A stretch of 64,000 nucleotides of DNA from Symsagittifera roscoffensis (GCF_963678635.1 NC_087065.1:7155209-7219208), one strand, 5' to 3'; positions 10,399 through 21,086 are shown, counted from the first letter of the stretch. Notes: generated by a model from the letters alone, not told the origin. A program made the numbers and translations.

Positions 10399-10583
10399 TA
10401 CGAACCATTTTTAGTAGAACAGATATTTTTTTACTATTTGTAATTTTTATAACATTTCTATCATCCCTCATCTTGGCAATATGCAAATGTATAAAGAAAG
10501 CAATCATCACATTCGCCCTAGCAACAATCCTCCTAATTCTTTTTCTAGAAGAATATTATCATAACATTAAATTTTTCCACTAA
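10395..10583 (+). CDS. Second small membrane protein (62 aa), ATGA overlap
   Basis: Starts at the ATG within the ATGA that ends the preceding ORF. Two hydrophobic segments are seen: residues about 11-30, ending in a Cys-Lys-Cys-Ile-Lys-Lys loop, and about 36-52. A short charged tail follows. No family is recognised. A four-base stop/start overlap is the classic arrangement for termination-reinitiation in compact viral genomes, which supports the pair being real. It may also be a single gene split by an indel. Confidence 0.38.
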   Translation: MIRTIFSRTDIFLLFVIFITFLSSLILAICKCIKKAIITFALATILLILFLEEYYHNIKFFH

Positions 10584-10686
10584 AAGAATAAATAAAAAAC
10601 CATCAAAAATTGCTAACCAACAATCACTCAGTCAGTCTTCACCGACATCATCCCAAGATAATGCAACACCACCTTCAACTACCTAA

Positions 10687-11625
10687 AATCCCCAAACATC
10701 CACACGAATTTCCTTTCAAGATAACCCATATACCTTTGAAGAACGACACGCTCGCTTATCTGAACCACTAGAACCAGTTCAACGACAAGCACCTCTAAGC
10801 GAACCAACATATAACTTATACCCAACACTACCACAAGAATTAAGTAGAATACGAAATCCTAGTCAAAACCAAAATACAGTCGAAATAAATAGACAAATTA
10901 TACATCATCGACGAAACAGAAATTTTCAAACTCCCCGAGTTCATTTTGATATACCTCAATCCCCATCACAAAGTACTCCAGAAAACCCCATTGGTATATT
11001 ACCAGAAACCCCTACGCTTCTTTCACAACGTAGCACCTCAAGCCTACCCTCAGATTACTTAGGTTCAACACCAACATCTGAACAAATTCGTGAAAATCCC
11101 TTTAACCCCACAAACCAAACATCACGACTACCATATTGGACAACACATTCATTCACACAAGGTGAACCAAATTTAATCAATGATCCAATAGATATTTCTA
11201 CGGATACAACAACATCCTCATCACTACCAGAAACATTATCACTACCATCAACACCATCAATAAGCCAGATTTCACCACCGCCTTTTAACTTAAATTTCCC
11301 AAATAACCTCGACGCTAGATATCGAGAACAATCATCAACAAATAATCCTTTAAGACTAGACTGGAATACATTCACAGCACCTCCACCATTTTTTGGACAA
11401 CACCCAGAAAGTAACCGACTCCACAACTGGGCACTCAATAGACTAAAATATCGACAAGACATCCACGAAGACATTCGTGATCATAACATCCAAATACTCC
11501 AACAAAATAGTCTACAATTAAAATTTGAAATCACGGTTAAACTAAACAACATTACTCAACATCCCTACCCATTAAACCCGCCAAATATAACAGCTCAATC
11601 ACTACACTACCACCACCATTTATAA
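10687..11625 (+). CDS. Pro/Ser/Thr-rich ORF without a Met start
   Basis: A 312-codon open frame from just after a TAA at 10684-10686 to TAA at 11623-11625, with no ATG in it. The same frame is also open upstream of that TAA back into the preceding membrane ORF. It may therefore be expressed by frameshift or splicing, or its start has been mutated. The first 200 codons are Pro, Ser, Thr, Gln and Asn-rich and look disordered. The last 100 include a WNTFTAPPPFFGQHPE segment and an amphipathic Arg/Asp/Gln-rich helix. No domain is recognised. The long minus-strand ORF opposite it (11055-11474) is a shadow of its codon bias. Confidence 0.45.
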   Translation, partial: NPQTSTRISFQDNPYTFEERHARLSEPLEPVQRQAPLSEPTYNLYPTLPQELSRIRNPSQNQNTVEINRQIIHHRRNRNFQTPRVHFDIPQSPSQSTPENPIGILPETPTLLSQRSTSSLPSDYLGSTPTSEQIRENPFNPTNQTSRLPYWTTHSFTQGEPNLINDPIDISTDTTTSSSLPETLSLPSTPSISQISPPPFNLNFPNNLDARYREQSSTNNPLRLDWNTFTAPPPFFGQHPESNRLHNWALNRLKYRQDIHEDIRDHNIQILQQNSLQLKFEITVKLNNITQHPYPLNPPNITAQSLHYHHHL

Positions 11626-11716
11626 CAACTGAAGTAATATAAAAATACGACAGATATACCAAAAAGACAATTGGTTACATCACATTTTATAACCCATACT
11701 CAGGATTATCATACAC

Positions 11717-12378
11717 ATGTATAGTCTAAAAATATTAATTTTTCTCCAACTCTTTTTTCTAGTAGTCTCCAATCAGAATATAAACCCTTCCCCCGCACAG
11801 GACCCCAAAATTTATTAGTAACACATTACGATTGTGAAGAAAATGAACAAAAAAACACTACACAAGTATGCAATAAATCAAGTATCACAATGCGAAACAG
11901 AACCACAAGCTATAGAAACTACAAATGTAATAGCGACACTTTATTCAAAAGCCCGAGCAACAACAGTTATAGGATACAAATTCACAGCAACATTTTCTGA
12001 AAAGAAAGTACATTGTTCACAAGTCTCAAATGGAAATAAAAACCGACTTGACCACGAATCATTCTACCAGAGTAATATCGAACGACTTTTACATCTCAAT
12101 CCCGAAGATTGTAAAAACGAGTTACTCAGACTAAATATCACAAGAAATAAAAGCACAGATAGAAAATTAGTATATTTCCAAGTTTTTGCAGATTCTGTAC
12201 ATCAAGCAGAACTTGAAAGATATCAAGGACATATAAAACTAGATGAAAAATACCCATACAACGTCGCACACGGAAGATTAACTTATGACATACACGATAA
12301 ACACTGGATACCACACATTGGTATAAATAACCCATCAAACTGCAAAGCAGACACAAAAAAAAAGGATATCAAGAAATA
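11717..12378 (+). pseudogene. env: Envelope-like glycoprotein: signal peptide and N-terminal part
   Basis: The ATG at 11717 starts a 33-codon ORF with a clear signal peptide (MYSLK, then about 13 hydrophobic residues, then a polar region), ended by TAG at 11816. Just downstream one frame holds Cys residues and three N-glycosylation sequons (NTT, NKS, NRT). Another frame (11834-12379) holds a 180-residue continuation with Cys and NIT sequons. Segments in alternating frames point to indels in one secreted or membrane ectodomain. Position after pol is that of env in errantivirus-like elements. The family cannot be fixed from this part. Confidence 0.55.
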
Positions 12379-12780
12379 ATGTTTTTCGATTGGAAAATAC
12401 AACTCGAAAAAATACAACTTACGCGCGATTTATCTGACAACACAATGATCTATCAAGGAATTAGATTACCCTGTAAAAACGATCAAGGCTATTGTGACCC
12501 TACAACACGAACACAAGCAACAATTGTTTGGTTCCCCGAAGACACATGTACAACATTTCAAGTAGCAAAAATACACGCTCGTATGATAAAATTTCACGAA
12601 AAATATTTTATACAATCAATCCCATATGAACAAGTAAATCCATCATGAAAACAAAGTTCTAATTTTAGAAACATACACAATATAGAAAATAAATTGACAC
12701 GTTTTCAAATATATCAAGAAACAGAACTTGCATGTAAATACAGAAATCCACTTCACAGAACACAATACTCCGAATATTAG
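12379..12780 (+). pseudogene. env: Envelope-like glycoprotein: Cys-rich middle part
   Basis: This ORF opens at the ATG overlapping the previous stop and reads to TGA 12646-12648. The frame then stays open to TAG 12778-12780. It carries spaced Cys residues (LPCKND, GYCDP, EDTCTTF) typical of a disulfide-bonded ectodomain. The stop and the two frame changes around it suggest a decayed single gene running from 11717 to 14273. I do not attempt to rejoin it. Confidence 0.5.
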
Positions 12781-12803
12781 TTGAATACGAAAAAGGATTC
12801 GAC

Positions 12804-14273
12804 ATGACCACTGGAAAAGTAAAAATCGACCCATACGCCACAAGTCACCCTATAAACGAAGGAACATCATATATACCTGTTGATTTTCAAAAAAGTAAAG
12901 GTCAACCTGGTGGACATCTGAAGCCCCATGACACTAGAAGCACACGTTTACAAGAACTATCACTAATGAATAGTACATATTTCGGTAATATCCACTATGA
13001 TATTCACTTAGATATGAAATTAGACTACACAATTAGCCGAATTTTTCAAGAAATGTCACTCTCTGAATTAGAAACACTTCACCAACTATGCGAATTAGAA
13101 AGGACACAAATCCTACAATCACTTGCACTAGCAGTATTAAAAATACCCTACGCAGGATATTTACTATCAGGAAATAGATCAAATTTTTTAGACTATGCAG
13201 GAAACATTTTATGGTTCTATACCTGTACCAAAAAAGTATCACCACTATATGTTTTTGAAGATAAACGATGCTATAAAAGAATCCCTATCTTTTATAAGAA
13301 TAATGTACATTTCGTTGACACACTTTCAAGACGAACCTATTTCTGGGATACCGCAGTCCCATGTGGATCAGAAAATAGCCACAATGTAGTACAACTGAAC
13401 CCTGATGAAGATAAATATTACCTTCTTACCCCATATCCCACATTAATGCAATCACTCAAAAAATTTTCACCTGAAAGCATTAGAGCTATTGCTCGAAACC
13501 CAAATATTGACCTACAGTCAATTGGAATATATTCAAAATCCGATATCCAACATCACATTAGAACACAACAATTCCAAGAATTATTAACACAAATGGACAC
13601 TATACAAAGACAATCAATTGACCAAAACTTACGCAAACTTGCCGAAACCGCAGGATTTGCAGATATTTATACACAAGACTATAGCGGATATTTTAAAGAC
13701 ATTAAAGACTATATATATCTAAACGGTGAAAAATACCGACCACAAGATATCTCACCTATAAAAATTTTTAGCTTTGTTACACTCAAAAATGAAATTCTTG
13801 GTTTTCTAGGATGGCCCTATTACATCTTAGAAAAATTAACTATTTTATACGCAATGTTTAACTTTATAGGATTTCTTTTTTGACTTTTAAAAGGAATCTA
13901 TAATACATGCGCTATACACACACAAGTAAAAAGACAAGCAAGTGTAGCACGCATACTATTTGCAGGATTTTTTGGAGTTTTTTCATCATCAATGAACAAA
14001 ATTCTTTTAGACGCACAAATAAAAGAATACAACACAAAAATAGCAACAAGACAGAACACATATGACGAAGAACATAACAATGTAGAAATAACGCCCACAG
14101 CACCACAGTTACCACCCCTACCACATAACCACCCATTATCCCTAGTCCCACGAAATTTTCGAAATTTAGCAATAACACATAATCCAAATTTTACACCAAC
14201 CATATCACAAAGTCCCATTCAACATATAATGACACATCATTCACTAGATGAAAATACATATGAAAAATTATAG
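12804..14273 (+). pseudogene. env: Envelope-like glycoprotein: main ectodomain, membrane segments, tail
   Basis: The 359-aa ORF (12804-13883) has conserved-looking Cys pairs (YTCTKK, DKRCYKRIPIFY, VPCGSE), a Tyr-rich block, a GIYSKSD helix and amphipathic helices. It ends in hydrophobic segments (GFLGWPYYI, then MFNFIGFLF). After the TGA at 13881-13883 the same frame continues with another hydrophobic stretch (ARILFAGFFGVF) and a Pro-rich tail to 14273. The stop therefore falls in the membrane region and separates ectodomain from cytoplasmic tail. The Cys and GIY pattern reminds me of the glycoproteins of jingchuvirus-like agents, which retroelements have captured in arthropods. That is recall-level inference and needs a structure search. 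Confidence 0.5.
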
Positions 14274-14328
14274 AACAACCCCATACCACCGCTTTTCAGT
14301 CTCAAAATAATAATTTTGTTAGCCCACG

Positions 14329-16137
14329 ATGAGCCGACAACTTGGATCCCTACACCGCTCAAATTCCCTTCCAACCAACCTCAACACTCCAATTACAATA
14401 ATTCCACTTTTTGCTTTCCCGCCACCCGATTTCCCAACCAATAATGTAACATCAGGCATGAATTCAGACACTAATTCACATATCTCAGTTTTATACTCCA
14501 TTTCACAACTCAATAACCCAAATATTGAAACCCCTGATGAATTTGCAGACTCTGAACCATCTCCATCCAATAATTTTCAAACCAACTCCTCAGTTTTTTC
14601 AAAACCCCCTTTTCAACCAATCCCACCAAATAACCCACTCCCATCCATTTCTACACCCTCTTATGCTTCACAAGTCACCCCAACCTACTCTTCATTTCAT
14701 TCAGACCGATCATCCAATTCTCCAGATACTCCCCAAATCTCCCAGGAACTAGATAATTTTATCACCCTACAACAACAACCCTTCCACCTTGAAAACCCCA
14801 CTATAAATCAGATTTCATCAACAATAGAATCATCAAACCCACCTACCCCTACACCCTCTTCAGCTTATACCGCATCATTAGCACCATCATCCATATCCAC
14901 CGAATCATCAAATAGCACTAATAGAGCTTATCGCACTTTCAAAAGAAAATTCCCAAACCATCCATTTCCAACAAAACCAGGAACAGCCCGTGAATATATT
15001 AATCATCCAAATCACACTAACACGAAAGAATTTTTAGCAATCACCTTACCTTCATTTCCACAGTATACTTTGAACACTCCTAACAACACTAACGACACAC
15101 GTAGTTTTGTAGATGAACAAGTTTTAATGCCTACACTTCATTGGACATCATATTATCATTTTACTAACCCCCTTTGCCTACCTTTATTTAATACTCACAT
15201 CGATATAGAAAGAAATCAAGATATGCTATATCGACTCACCACACCACTAACACATAGACAATTTACTTATATAGGATACAAAAAGTCACTAAAAACATAC
15301 ACTGCACACCGAGCAAACGAATATACGCTAGAATATTACGATCACAACATCATCCGAGCTAACCAAGACCAATTTTTAGATGATGATCGTTTCGCTAACC
15401 CACAAATCACAGAAAAATTCTTCATAAAAACACCATATGTATTTACACTCAATATATTTGATCGCAAATTCGACCACGTCATTTCTGAAGCACTAACCGA
15501 CATGCAAGCTTACGAAAGTTTTAAAGAAAGATTTCAATTATTTTCACTAACCTTCAATTTCCTTGAGCCACAAGAACGCGATTTGCACTGCTCACACGAC
15601 ATTATGTTACGCACTAAACAAACCCACACATATACATATTATCGTTTCATACAAATTCATTTTGATCTACACACTCCATCAAGACAACCACACCACCGTT
15701 TTCAATTTATTAACTCTAAATACACATCACCATTTTTTCTTAACTTCACATATTGCATCAAAGATACTAACCTTCACGGTATTCTTCGCAATTATGATCC
15801 CATAACCCAAATGTATATTTTTTGTCTCATCACGAAGACCTTCAACGCAGAAGAATCCAGACCCTTCCTTATCCCACATGAATTTATCCAACCTATAGAA
15901 ATCCCGATATTAGAATTCATTCACAACACTAAATACAATCACAAATTATATAATCTCATCCAAAACACACCTTACGAGTTTGCAGTTGGCACTGAACAAC
16001 TAAAAACTATTAAAGCACTTCAATTGCTTTGGCCACTGCTTCAAACTAAAAACATCATTCGCATACTAGCAAAAATACTAACAAATTCCGACATAATACA
16101 CGACATCTTCCCCCACGGTTTTTTCCCCGACGACTAA
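14329..16137 (+). CDS. Intact 602-aa ORF of unknown function
   Basis: The longest intact ORF in the element. Residues 1-200 are Pro/Ser/Thr/Asn-rich and probably disordered. A short basic stretch follows (FKRKFPNHPFP, about 205-215). Residues about 235-602 look folded, rich in Tyr, Phe and His, with few Cys. It contains motifs such as LHWTSYYHF and a long Leu/Ile-rich C-terminal helix region. I recognise no catalytic motif and no signal peptide. Composition is the A/C-rich type of the element, so it is probably an element accessory gene after env. It is unbroken while pol and env are broken. A canonical intron begins three bases after its stop. Confidence 0.65.
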   Translation: MSRQLGSLHRSNSLPTNLNTPITIIPLFAFPPPDFPTNNVTSGMNSDTNSHISVLYSISQLNNPNIETPDEFADSEPSPSNNFQTNSSVFSKPPFQPIPPNNPLPSISTPSYASQVTPTYSSFHSDRSSNSPDTPQISQELDNFITLQQQPFHLENPTINQISSTIESSNPPTPTPSSAYTASLAPSSISTESSNSTNRAYRTFKRKFPNHPFPTKPGTAREYINHPNHTNTKEFLAITLPSFPQYTLNTPNNTNDTRSFVDEQVLMPTLHWTSYYHFTNPLCLPLFNTHIDIERNQDMLYRLTTPLTHRQFTYIGYKKSLKTYTAHRANEYTLEYYDHNIIRANQDQFLDDDRFANPQITEKFFIKTPYVFTLNIFDRKFDHVISEALTDMQAYESFKERFQLFSLTFNFLEPQERDLHCSHDIMLRTKQTHTYTYYRFIQIHFDLHTPSRQPHHRFQFINSKYTSPFFLNFTYCIKDTNLHGILRNYDPITQMYIFCLITKTFNAEESRPFLIPHEFIQPIEIPILEFIHNTKYNHKLYNLIQNTPYEFAVGTEQLKTIKALQLLWPLLQTKNIIRILAKILTNSDIIHDIFPHGFFPDD

Positions 16138-16140
16138 CAG

Positions 16141-16216
16141 GTAAGTATAATTTATCATATTCTTCACTAATAAATTTGAAATAAATACTAACCATTCTTA
16201 TCCATGTCTTATTTAG
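16141..16216 (+). other. Canonical 76-nt spliceosomal intron just after the stop codon
   Basis: The donor CAG|GTAAGTAT is at 16138-16148, a perfect branch site TACTAAC at 16186-16192, a pyrimidine-rich stretch, and acceptor TTATTTAG ends at 16216. Branch A to acceptor is 25 nt. The TAA of the 602-aa ORF is at 16135-16137, so only CAG separates stop and donor. A second AG at 16223-16224 is an alternative acceptor. Confidence 0.65.
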
Positions 16217-18190
16217 ATTTTTAGTCTTCATCCCACGATCACCTACAAATTACACAAAAGAAAAATAAAAAATAGAAAACTTCTTCAAATTCTTCAAAAC
16301 TCTATTAATATTTTGCACTAGATAAATTCAATAAAAATCATACCAATGTAGTAAATTAATTTATAAATTATTTCCCTAAAAGCAGTAATTCTAATAATGA
16401 TGAAAATTTGTAACTTAATTTTTCCCCAAAAAAAACTAGCAGTAAAATTGAAATTCTATGTAGTAAATTGATAAAACGAAAATGCAGTACTAACCTTTTG
16501 ATATTTACATTCACTCGCACAAGAATTCTATCCAAACTCGCACAGCTCGCCCACGAAGAATTGTTTAAATAATGAATTTCAGTTTCAAGCTTTCACACTC
16601 AACAACTCTAACACACGTTAACACGTTTCAAACTTTCCTTTAACCCGGTTGGAAAGGATTTATATACTAAACAAAACTAACCAATGCAGCTTACTAAACA
16701 CCACAAATCATAGAATAACAGCATGACTAAGGAAAGGAAACCAACGGTACCCAAACCGGATAAACCCAGTTTAAAACTGGATAATTTATTCTTTTGAAGA
16801 CTATTATAAAGTCTAAGAAAGAAATAATAAAACACAAAAAAGTCGAAAGACAAACCCATACCAAAAACCATTTGATTTTTGAAAAAAGGACACAACCAAC
16901 AAAACATAAGAAAAACCACAATAAACCCAACATAAAACGTTATCACATAACAGGACCTCTCAGAGAAACCGCACGAAATCATACTCCCACTCCTGGCCTA
17001 ACCCACCAGAGAGGACGTCCTGAGCATGCTCTATAGCCGGCCTAACCCACCGCGCTACATCCACGCTTTGTGACCACACTTCTAATTTTAATAAGAGGTA
17101 CTCAAGGGTGAGTAACTCTTCAAAATAACCGAACTAAAACAAAATGCTTTTGTGAAAACAACTAACCAAAATCATAATTAAAACACCGAACTAATAAAAA
17201 TTTTATAAAATGTAAATTATACCTTGCAGTATATAGATCAGCATACAACACCAAAGACGAACATCCAAAGACAAAAAGACCCCACTACACTCGAAAAAGA
17301 ATGGCCAACCACAGTCAATATGCTGTCCACAATCACAACTCAAAGGATTTAGAGTACGACTTGACTTCGCAGAAAAGGACTTCATTGAACTAGACCAATG
17401 ACCACCTCGATGTTCAAGTATACGTACAGATCCGAGTAACCAGGCATCCCCTCCACGCACAATCTCCACGCCATTCCCAGACTAGGTTGAACACAAAAGA
17501 AGTTCTCTACATGAAACAGAAAAACCTGTCATAGCAAACCATTCTGAAATCAGATTTGAGTTTGATGAGAAAACCCAGTCGTTGTCATAAGAAGACACAA
17601 CGATTGATCCTGGAACTTCTCTAACAGGAAAACCCAGAAGAAATATGATGTTCGCCAAATACCAACGTCCATCATCCATCCTTTGAATTGCAGAAAAACT
17701 ATTCTAAAAAACTCTGTAAAACCCGGATGGGTGGAACCTGATCTAAACTACATTTTATGATTGGATAAATTAGATATTTTACCACTGTAAAGTATTTAAT
17801 ATTAACCAATCATGATCCATCTAACTAACAACCCACTTATTTGTAAGTGCTGAAATTACTTGTAATTTCAGCACCAGAGAGATTTGAATTTAACTTAGAA
17901 ATTAGTCGCCTCTCCAAGAGAACTTCAGCAGCCGCAATAAACCAGTATACCCTAGATCTATTGAGCCTAGCAGAGACTAGTTAAACAACCTGAGACTAGA
18001 ATAGTATAAGAGTAAGATTAGGATCGGTATTAGACTAAGAAGTTGCACGAATCTATCCGGCCGAAAATAAGATAGCGTGACGAGCAGACGGTGTACCCTA
18101 TCCGAAATTACTCTATGAGTTAAGACCATCGGTTATAACTCAATACCTTAATATTTTTTTTACTGTAAACAACTTCATCAACATGAAAAG
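16217..18190. other. 3' flank of the element, may contain the 3' LTR
   Basis: No convincing gene. The A/C skew continues to about 17.7 kb, so part of this is probably element 3' UTR or LTR. Polyadenylation-type AATAAA signals occur near 16171, 16180, 16329 and 17935, and a TATA-like TTTATATA near 16650. Two minus-strand open stretches (17482-17679 with an ATG, and 17203-17469) end near a GT-like donor but lack a family. The 12-mer gcctaacccacc occurs twice, at about 17000 and 17040. Confidence 0.4.
17847..17874. repeat. Perfect 12-bp hairpin
   Basis: GTGCTGAAATTA (17847-17858) is followed by a four-base loop and its exact reverse complement (17863-17874). In an LTR this could sit in the R/U5 region, or it may be a transcription terminator-like or regulatory hairpin of the 3' flank. 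Confidence 0.7.
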
Positions 18191-19140
18191 GCCTTTAGCA
18201 AGCCTTAATCAATGACAATTTTAAGATATGATCAAAAAGTGTTTCAGCCAAGAAAGGTCAGACGATTTGTAAGCGATATAATCACTTGATTTTAGATACT
18301 TAGCGGCTCAACTTGAATTTTTGCTGCTAATTTGTTTGTTTTTTATTTCAGGTGTTTTTCAGAATTTTGGTAAAACTGCTTACGGTTCTGATTGTTCTGT
18401 CGCAGCCACATATAAAAAGTAAAGTATACTTAATAGCAACGGGTAAAACGAAGATACTAATCAGAAAAAAAAACACTCAAAAAAGCATTTGCCGAAATTG
18501 ATCCATCGATGCTTGGAAAGATTTTCAACATTGAGAATTCAAAGCTTGATCATGACATTCAGAATATATAAAAAATTATTGAAAACACTCGTAAGAAGGT
18601 TCTGGTATTTGATCTATAATAAAAAAAAATTCCGCAATTAAAAAGAAAATTCGCCACGGTTCAATGAATTCTGTTATGCAACTTTCTTCTCTGACGAAGT
18701 TTTTCTAAAAATGAAAATTAGTGTAACAAAATTCACTGAAAGATGGAAATTCGATTAAACTGGGGGAACATTTTCAAACGACGCTTGCATATATGCTGTA
18801 AAGCCTTAATGGTCTGCTCTTTTCAGGTGCAAAATAAACTCTGAGTTCTTTGAAATTGCCATGGTAACAAACTGTCCTTACAACAATTGGCTTTTATATC
18901 GTTGCTTATTTCGACGTGACTTCAAAAAGCTTGAGAAGAAAATCGATTTGACTATTGGATAAAACGTTTGAGTGGGTTTTGGAAATCATTCAAGACATGA
19001 ATTGCCAGTCAGTTCCTATTTTGCACCGCCTCAACTCGATAGTTCCAGGAGGCGCAGTTCCAAAATTTTCAACACTCAAATATGCCATCGAAAAAGCCAT
19101 AACAGCATCTTCAACTCGTTAAATGTGAAAGCAGTTTTCT
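18191..19140. other. AT-rich sequence, no gene seen
   Basis: Composition changes here from A/C-skewed element DNA to balanced AT-rich DNA. Only short chance ORFs are present. Confidence 0.6.
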
Positions 19141-20880
19141 TTTGTTTTGGAGTCTGAGACGCCAACTCGCTGAAGAATTATCAGATTCAAAGAAGCTCGA
19201 GGTTGTTAAATTAGATTTGAAAGAAACTATGTGTTTAAAGAGCTTCCCTATAGCGTATTCACTAAAAAATTATGATGACATAATGCATCAGGCCTCTCCG
19301 TTTTGCAGACGAAAATGCTCGATACTATAGAGACCAGAAGATGGGAGATGTTTTACAACGGGATTCAAGACTATGACTCCTCTGATAAATCCAGTCAGCA
19401 GCTGGCAGTCTGAACAGAATCAGCAGCATCGTTTACTCCCGTTGAAACTTTTAAAACAGCTAAAAATCTATCCTACAGTTTTTCAGCATCAACGGCAGGT
19501 TTCGACACTTCTATTTTAACTATCAAAATCATTTGGTCTTTAGCGTTTCTATGAAATATAACTATACATCGCTTGCGTTTACACTACTATCACAAAAACT
19601 ACAATTGGCTCACAACCGAGTTTAATTTCTCGCCACAATGAGAACAGAACGAATATTTAAATTTCCAATTTCACTGACTTCATTTTGCAAAAAAAACCTG
19701 AAACATGATCATAAACGTGATAGCATGAAATTTCGTCAAAAGTATACGAATCTCATTGTTTTACCAGATTTACTGATAGGTTCCAGAAATCACCATACCT
19801 TCAGCAACTCAATGCTTGCGACAAAGTTTTGCTTGGCAATCATATGCAACCAAGAAAAGTAATCACAGCTGAGTAGACCACCGGTTCAGGCATGCTAACC
19901 GAGAACAGATTAAAAGGTTTCACCTTCCAGAAAGGAAACTTCTGATTTTCAACGACAATCCACAAGGTAGGAGAAAATGGTTTGAGCTTTTCCACACAGC
20001 GCTAGAAACATCCCAAGTTAAAAAACAGAAAAAAAAGTTAAGCTTTTTGCAGGAACTTGCGTTTGGCACTAACTTGCGCTGGGAAAGTTGAAGCCATCGC
20101 AAAGAGCAATGGAACCAATTCTACACAGTACAACCAAGTTATAGAAGAGTGAATACCCAACTTGTGTTAAAAGCTTTTGCTCAAAACCTCAACAAATTGT
20201 ATAGTTATAAGAAAAAGTGATCCTCGAGGCACCATCAAGTAAGCTGCTTTCTTAAAAAATGTGTACCATTTCGGTAAACTACGAATTTTCATTCAAATGT
20301 TTTTTTTATTTTGCTTCTCGCCTGAAATTTTTCAGATTTTCATTTAAAATTATCATTTGATTGATACTAAAACTACGATTGGTAACGTTTCAAAAATTGA
20401 TCAGATAATTTTTTAAAAAAAAACTAAACCTCGGGGATGACTTCAATTTGCTGAAAGTAATTTTCAAAATAAAATACGAAACAAAGAAAATGTGACGACA
20501 GTCTCCTTGGGATATTCTAAAACTCAAAACAAATGTAAAACACTAAAAAGCATACCATTAAAATTTTATTAACTTGTCTCAACTCGGTTTAGAGTTATTT
20601 CAGGTTCATGTTTTGCTACCTCAATTCTACAATGAAGAGTAAGGAATCAAAAAGTCAAGCATAAAAAGTCAATTAGGTTAAAAATTTCGAAATTATGAAC
20701 TCCAGTAACCTTACAACATTGAGGGCCGGTGAAATTTTTTCCCGATTTCAAATTTTAAGCTTGAGTTATCGCAATAATTTTTTAAGGCTGCAAAACGTTC
20801 CCCAACAGTCAACTCGATAGTGGAAGCTTGTCTTGGAGAAGCTTTTGTTTTAATCGTGAACAAAAACTACTGAGAGAATG
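19141..20880 (+). repeat. Old diverged duplication, copy 1
   Basis: Several blocks line up in the same order with 22120-24600. The shared blocks include aactcgctgaag, cagacgaaaatg, caaccaagaaaagtaa, the stretch around cctgaaatt(t/g)ttcaga, caactcggttta, and the region before gaagctt. Between them similarity is low and copy 2 is longer. No shared open frame is visible, so this is a decayed repeat or gene remnant. Confidence 0.55.
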
Positions 20881-20928
20881 AGTAACCTACCCGCATTGGA
20901 GTTCCATGATTAAAAGTTGATTGTAATT

Positions 20929-21086
20929 GAGTTTCACTATCAGTGTCCACAGAAGTGAAAAAAAAATCGATTATAATCAATTAAAAACGGATTATAACAT
21001 TACGATTTTTCGAGGCAACAAACTTTATTTTTTATCTTTTATAATCGATTTTTTTTTCACTTTTGTGGACGCTGATAATAAAACTC
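20929..21086. mobile_element. 158-bp hairpin element (MITE-like)
   Basis: Left arm from 20929 and right arm ending 21086 are inverted copies of about 55 bases. The best 39-base core has only two mismatches and contains TATCAGTGTCCACAGAAGTG, an A-run and ATCGATTATAA. The centre is about 40 bases. No coding capacity. A partial third copy of the arm follows at about 21086-21110. Size and structure suit a non-autonomous foldback or MITE element, but I cannot confirm a target duplication. Confidence 0.65.

Larger units (their letters stand above)
1356..16216 (+). mobile_element. Env-bearing Ty3/gypsy LTR element, degraded, boundaries unresolved
   Basis: Gag, protease, RT, RNase H and integrase occur in Ty3/gypsy order (integrase after RNase H), followed by accessory and envelope-like genes on the same strand. 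At about 15 kb of coding span it is long for the family. No paired LTRs, primer-binding site or target duplication can be assigned: the 5' side is replaced by the duplicated gag block at the window edge, and the 3' LTR cannot be matched without a partner. The plus strand is strongly A/C-rich and poor in G throughout, which sets it off from the flanking DNA. Confidence 0.85.

Noticed and set aside
11055-11474. 139-codon minus-strand ORF
   Set aside because: It is a mirror of the Pro/Ser/Thr-rich plus-strand frame, whose A/C-rich codons leave few stops on the opposite strand.
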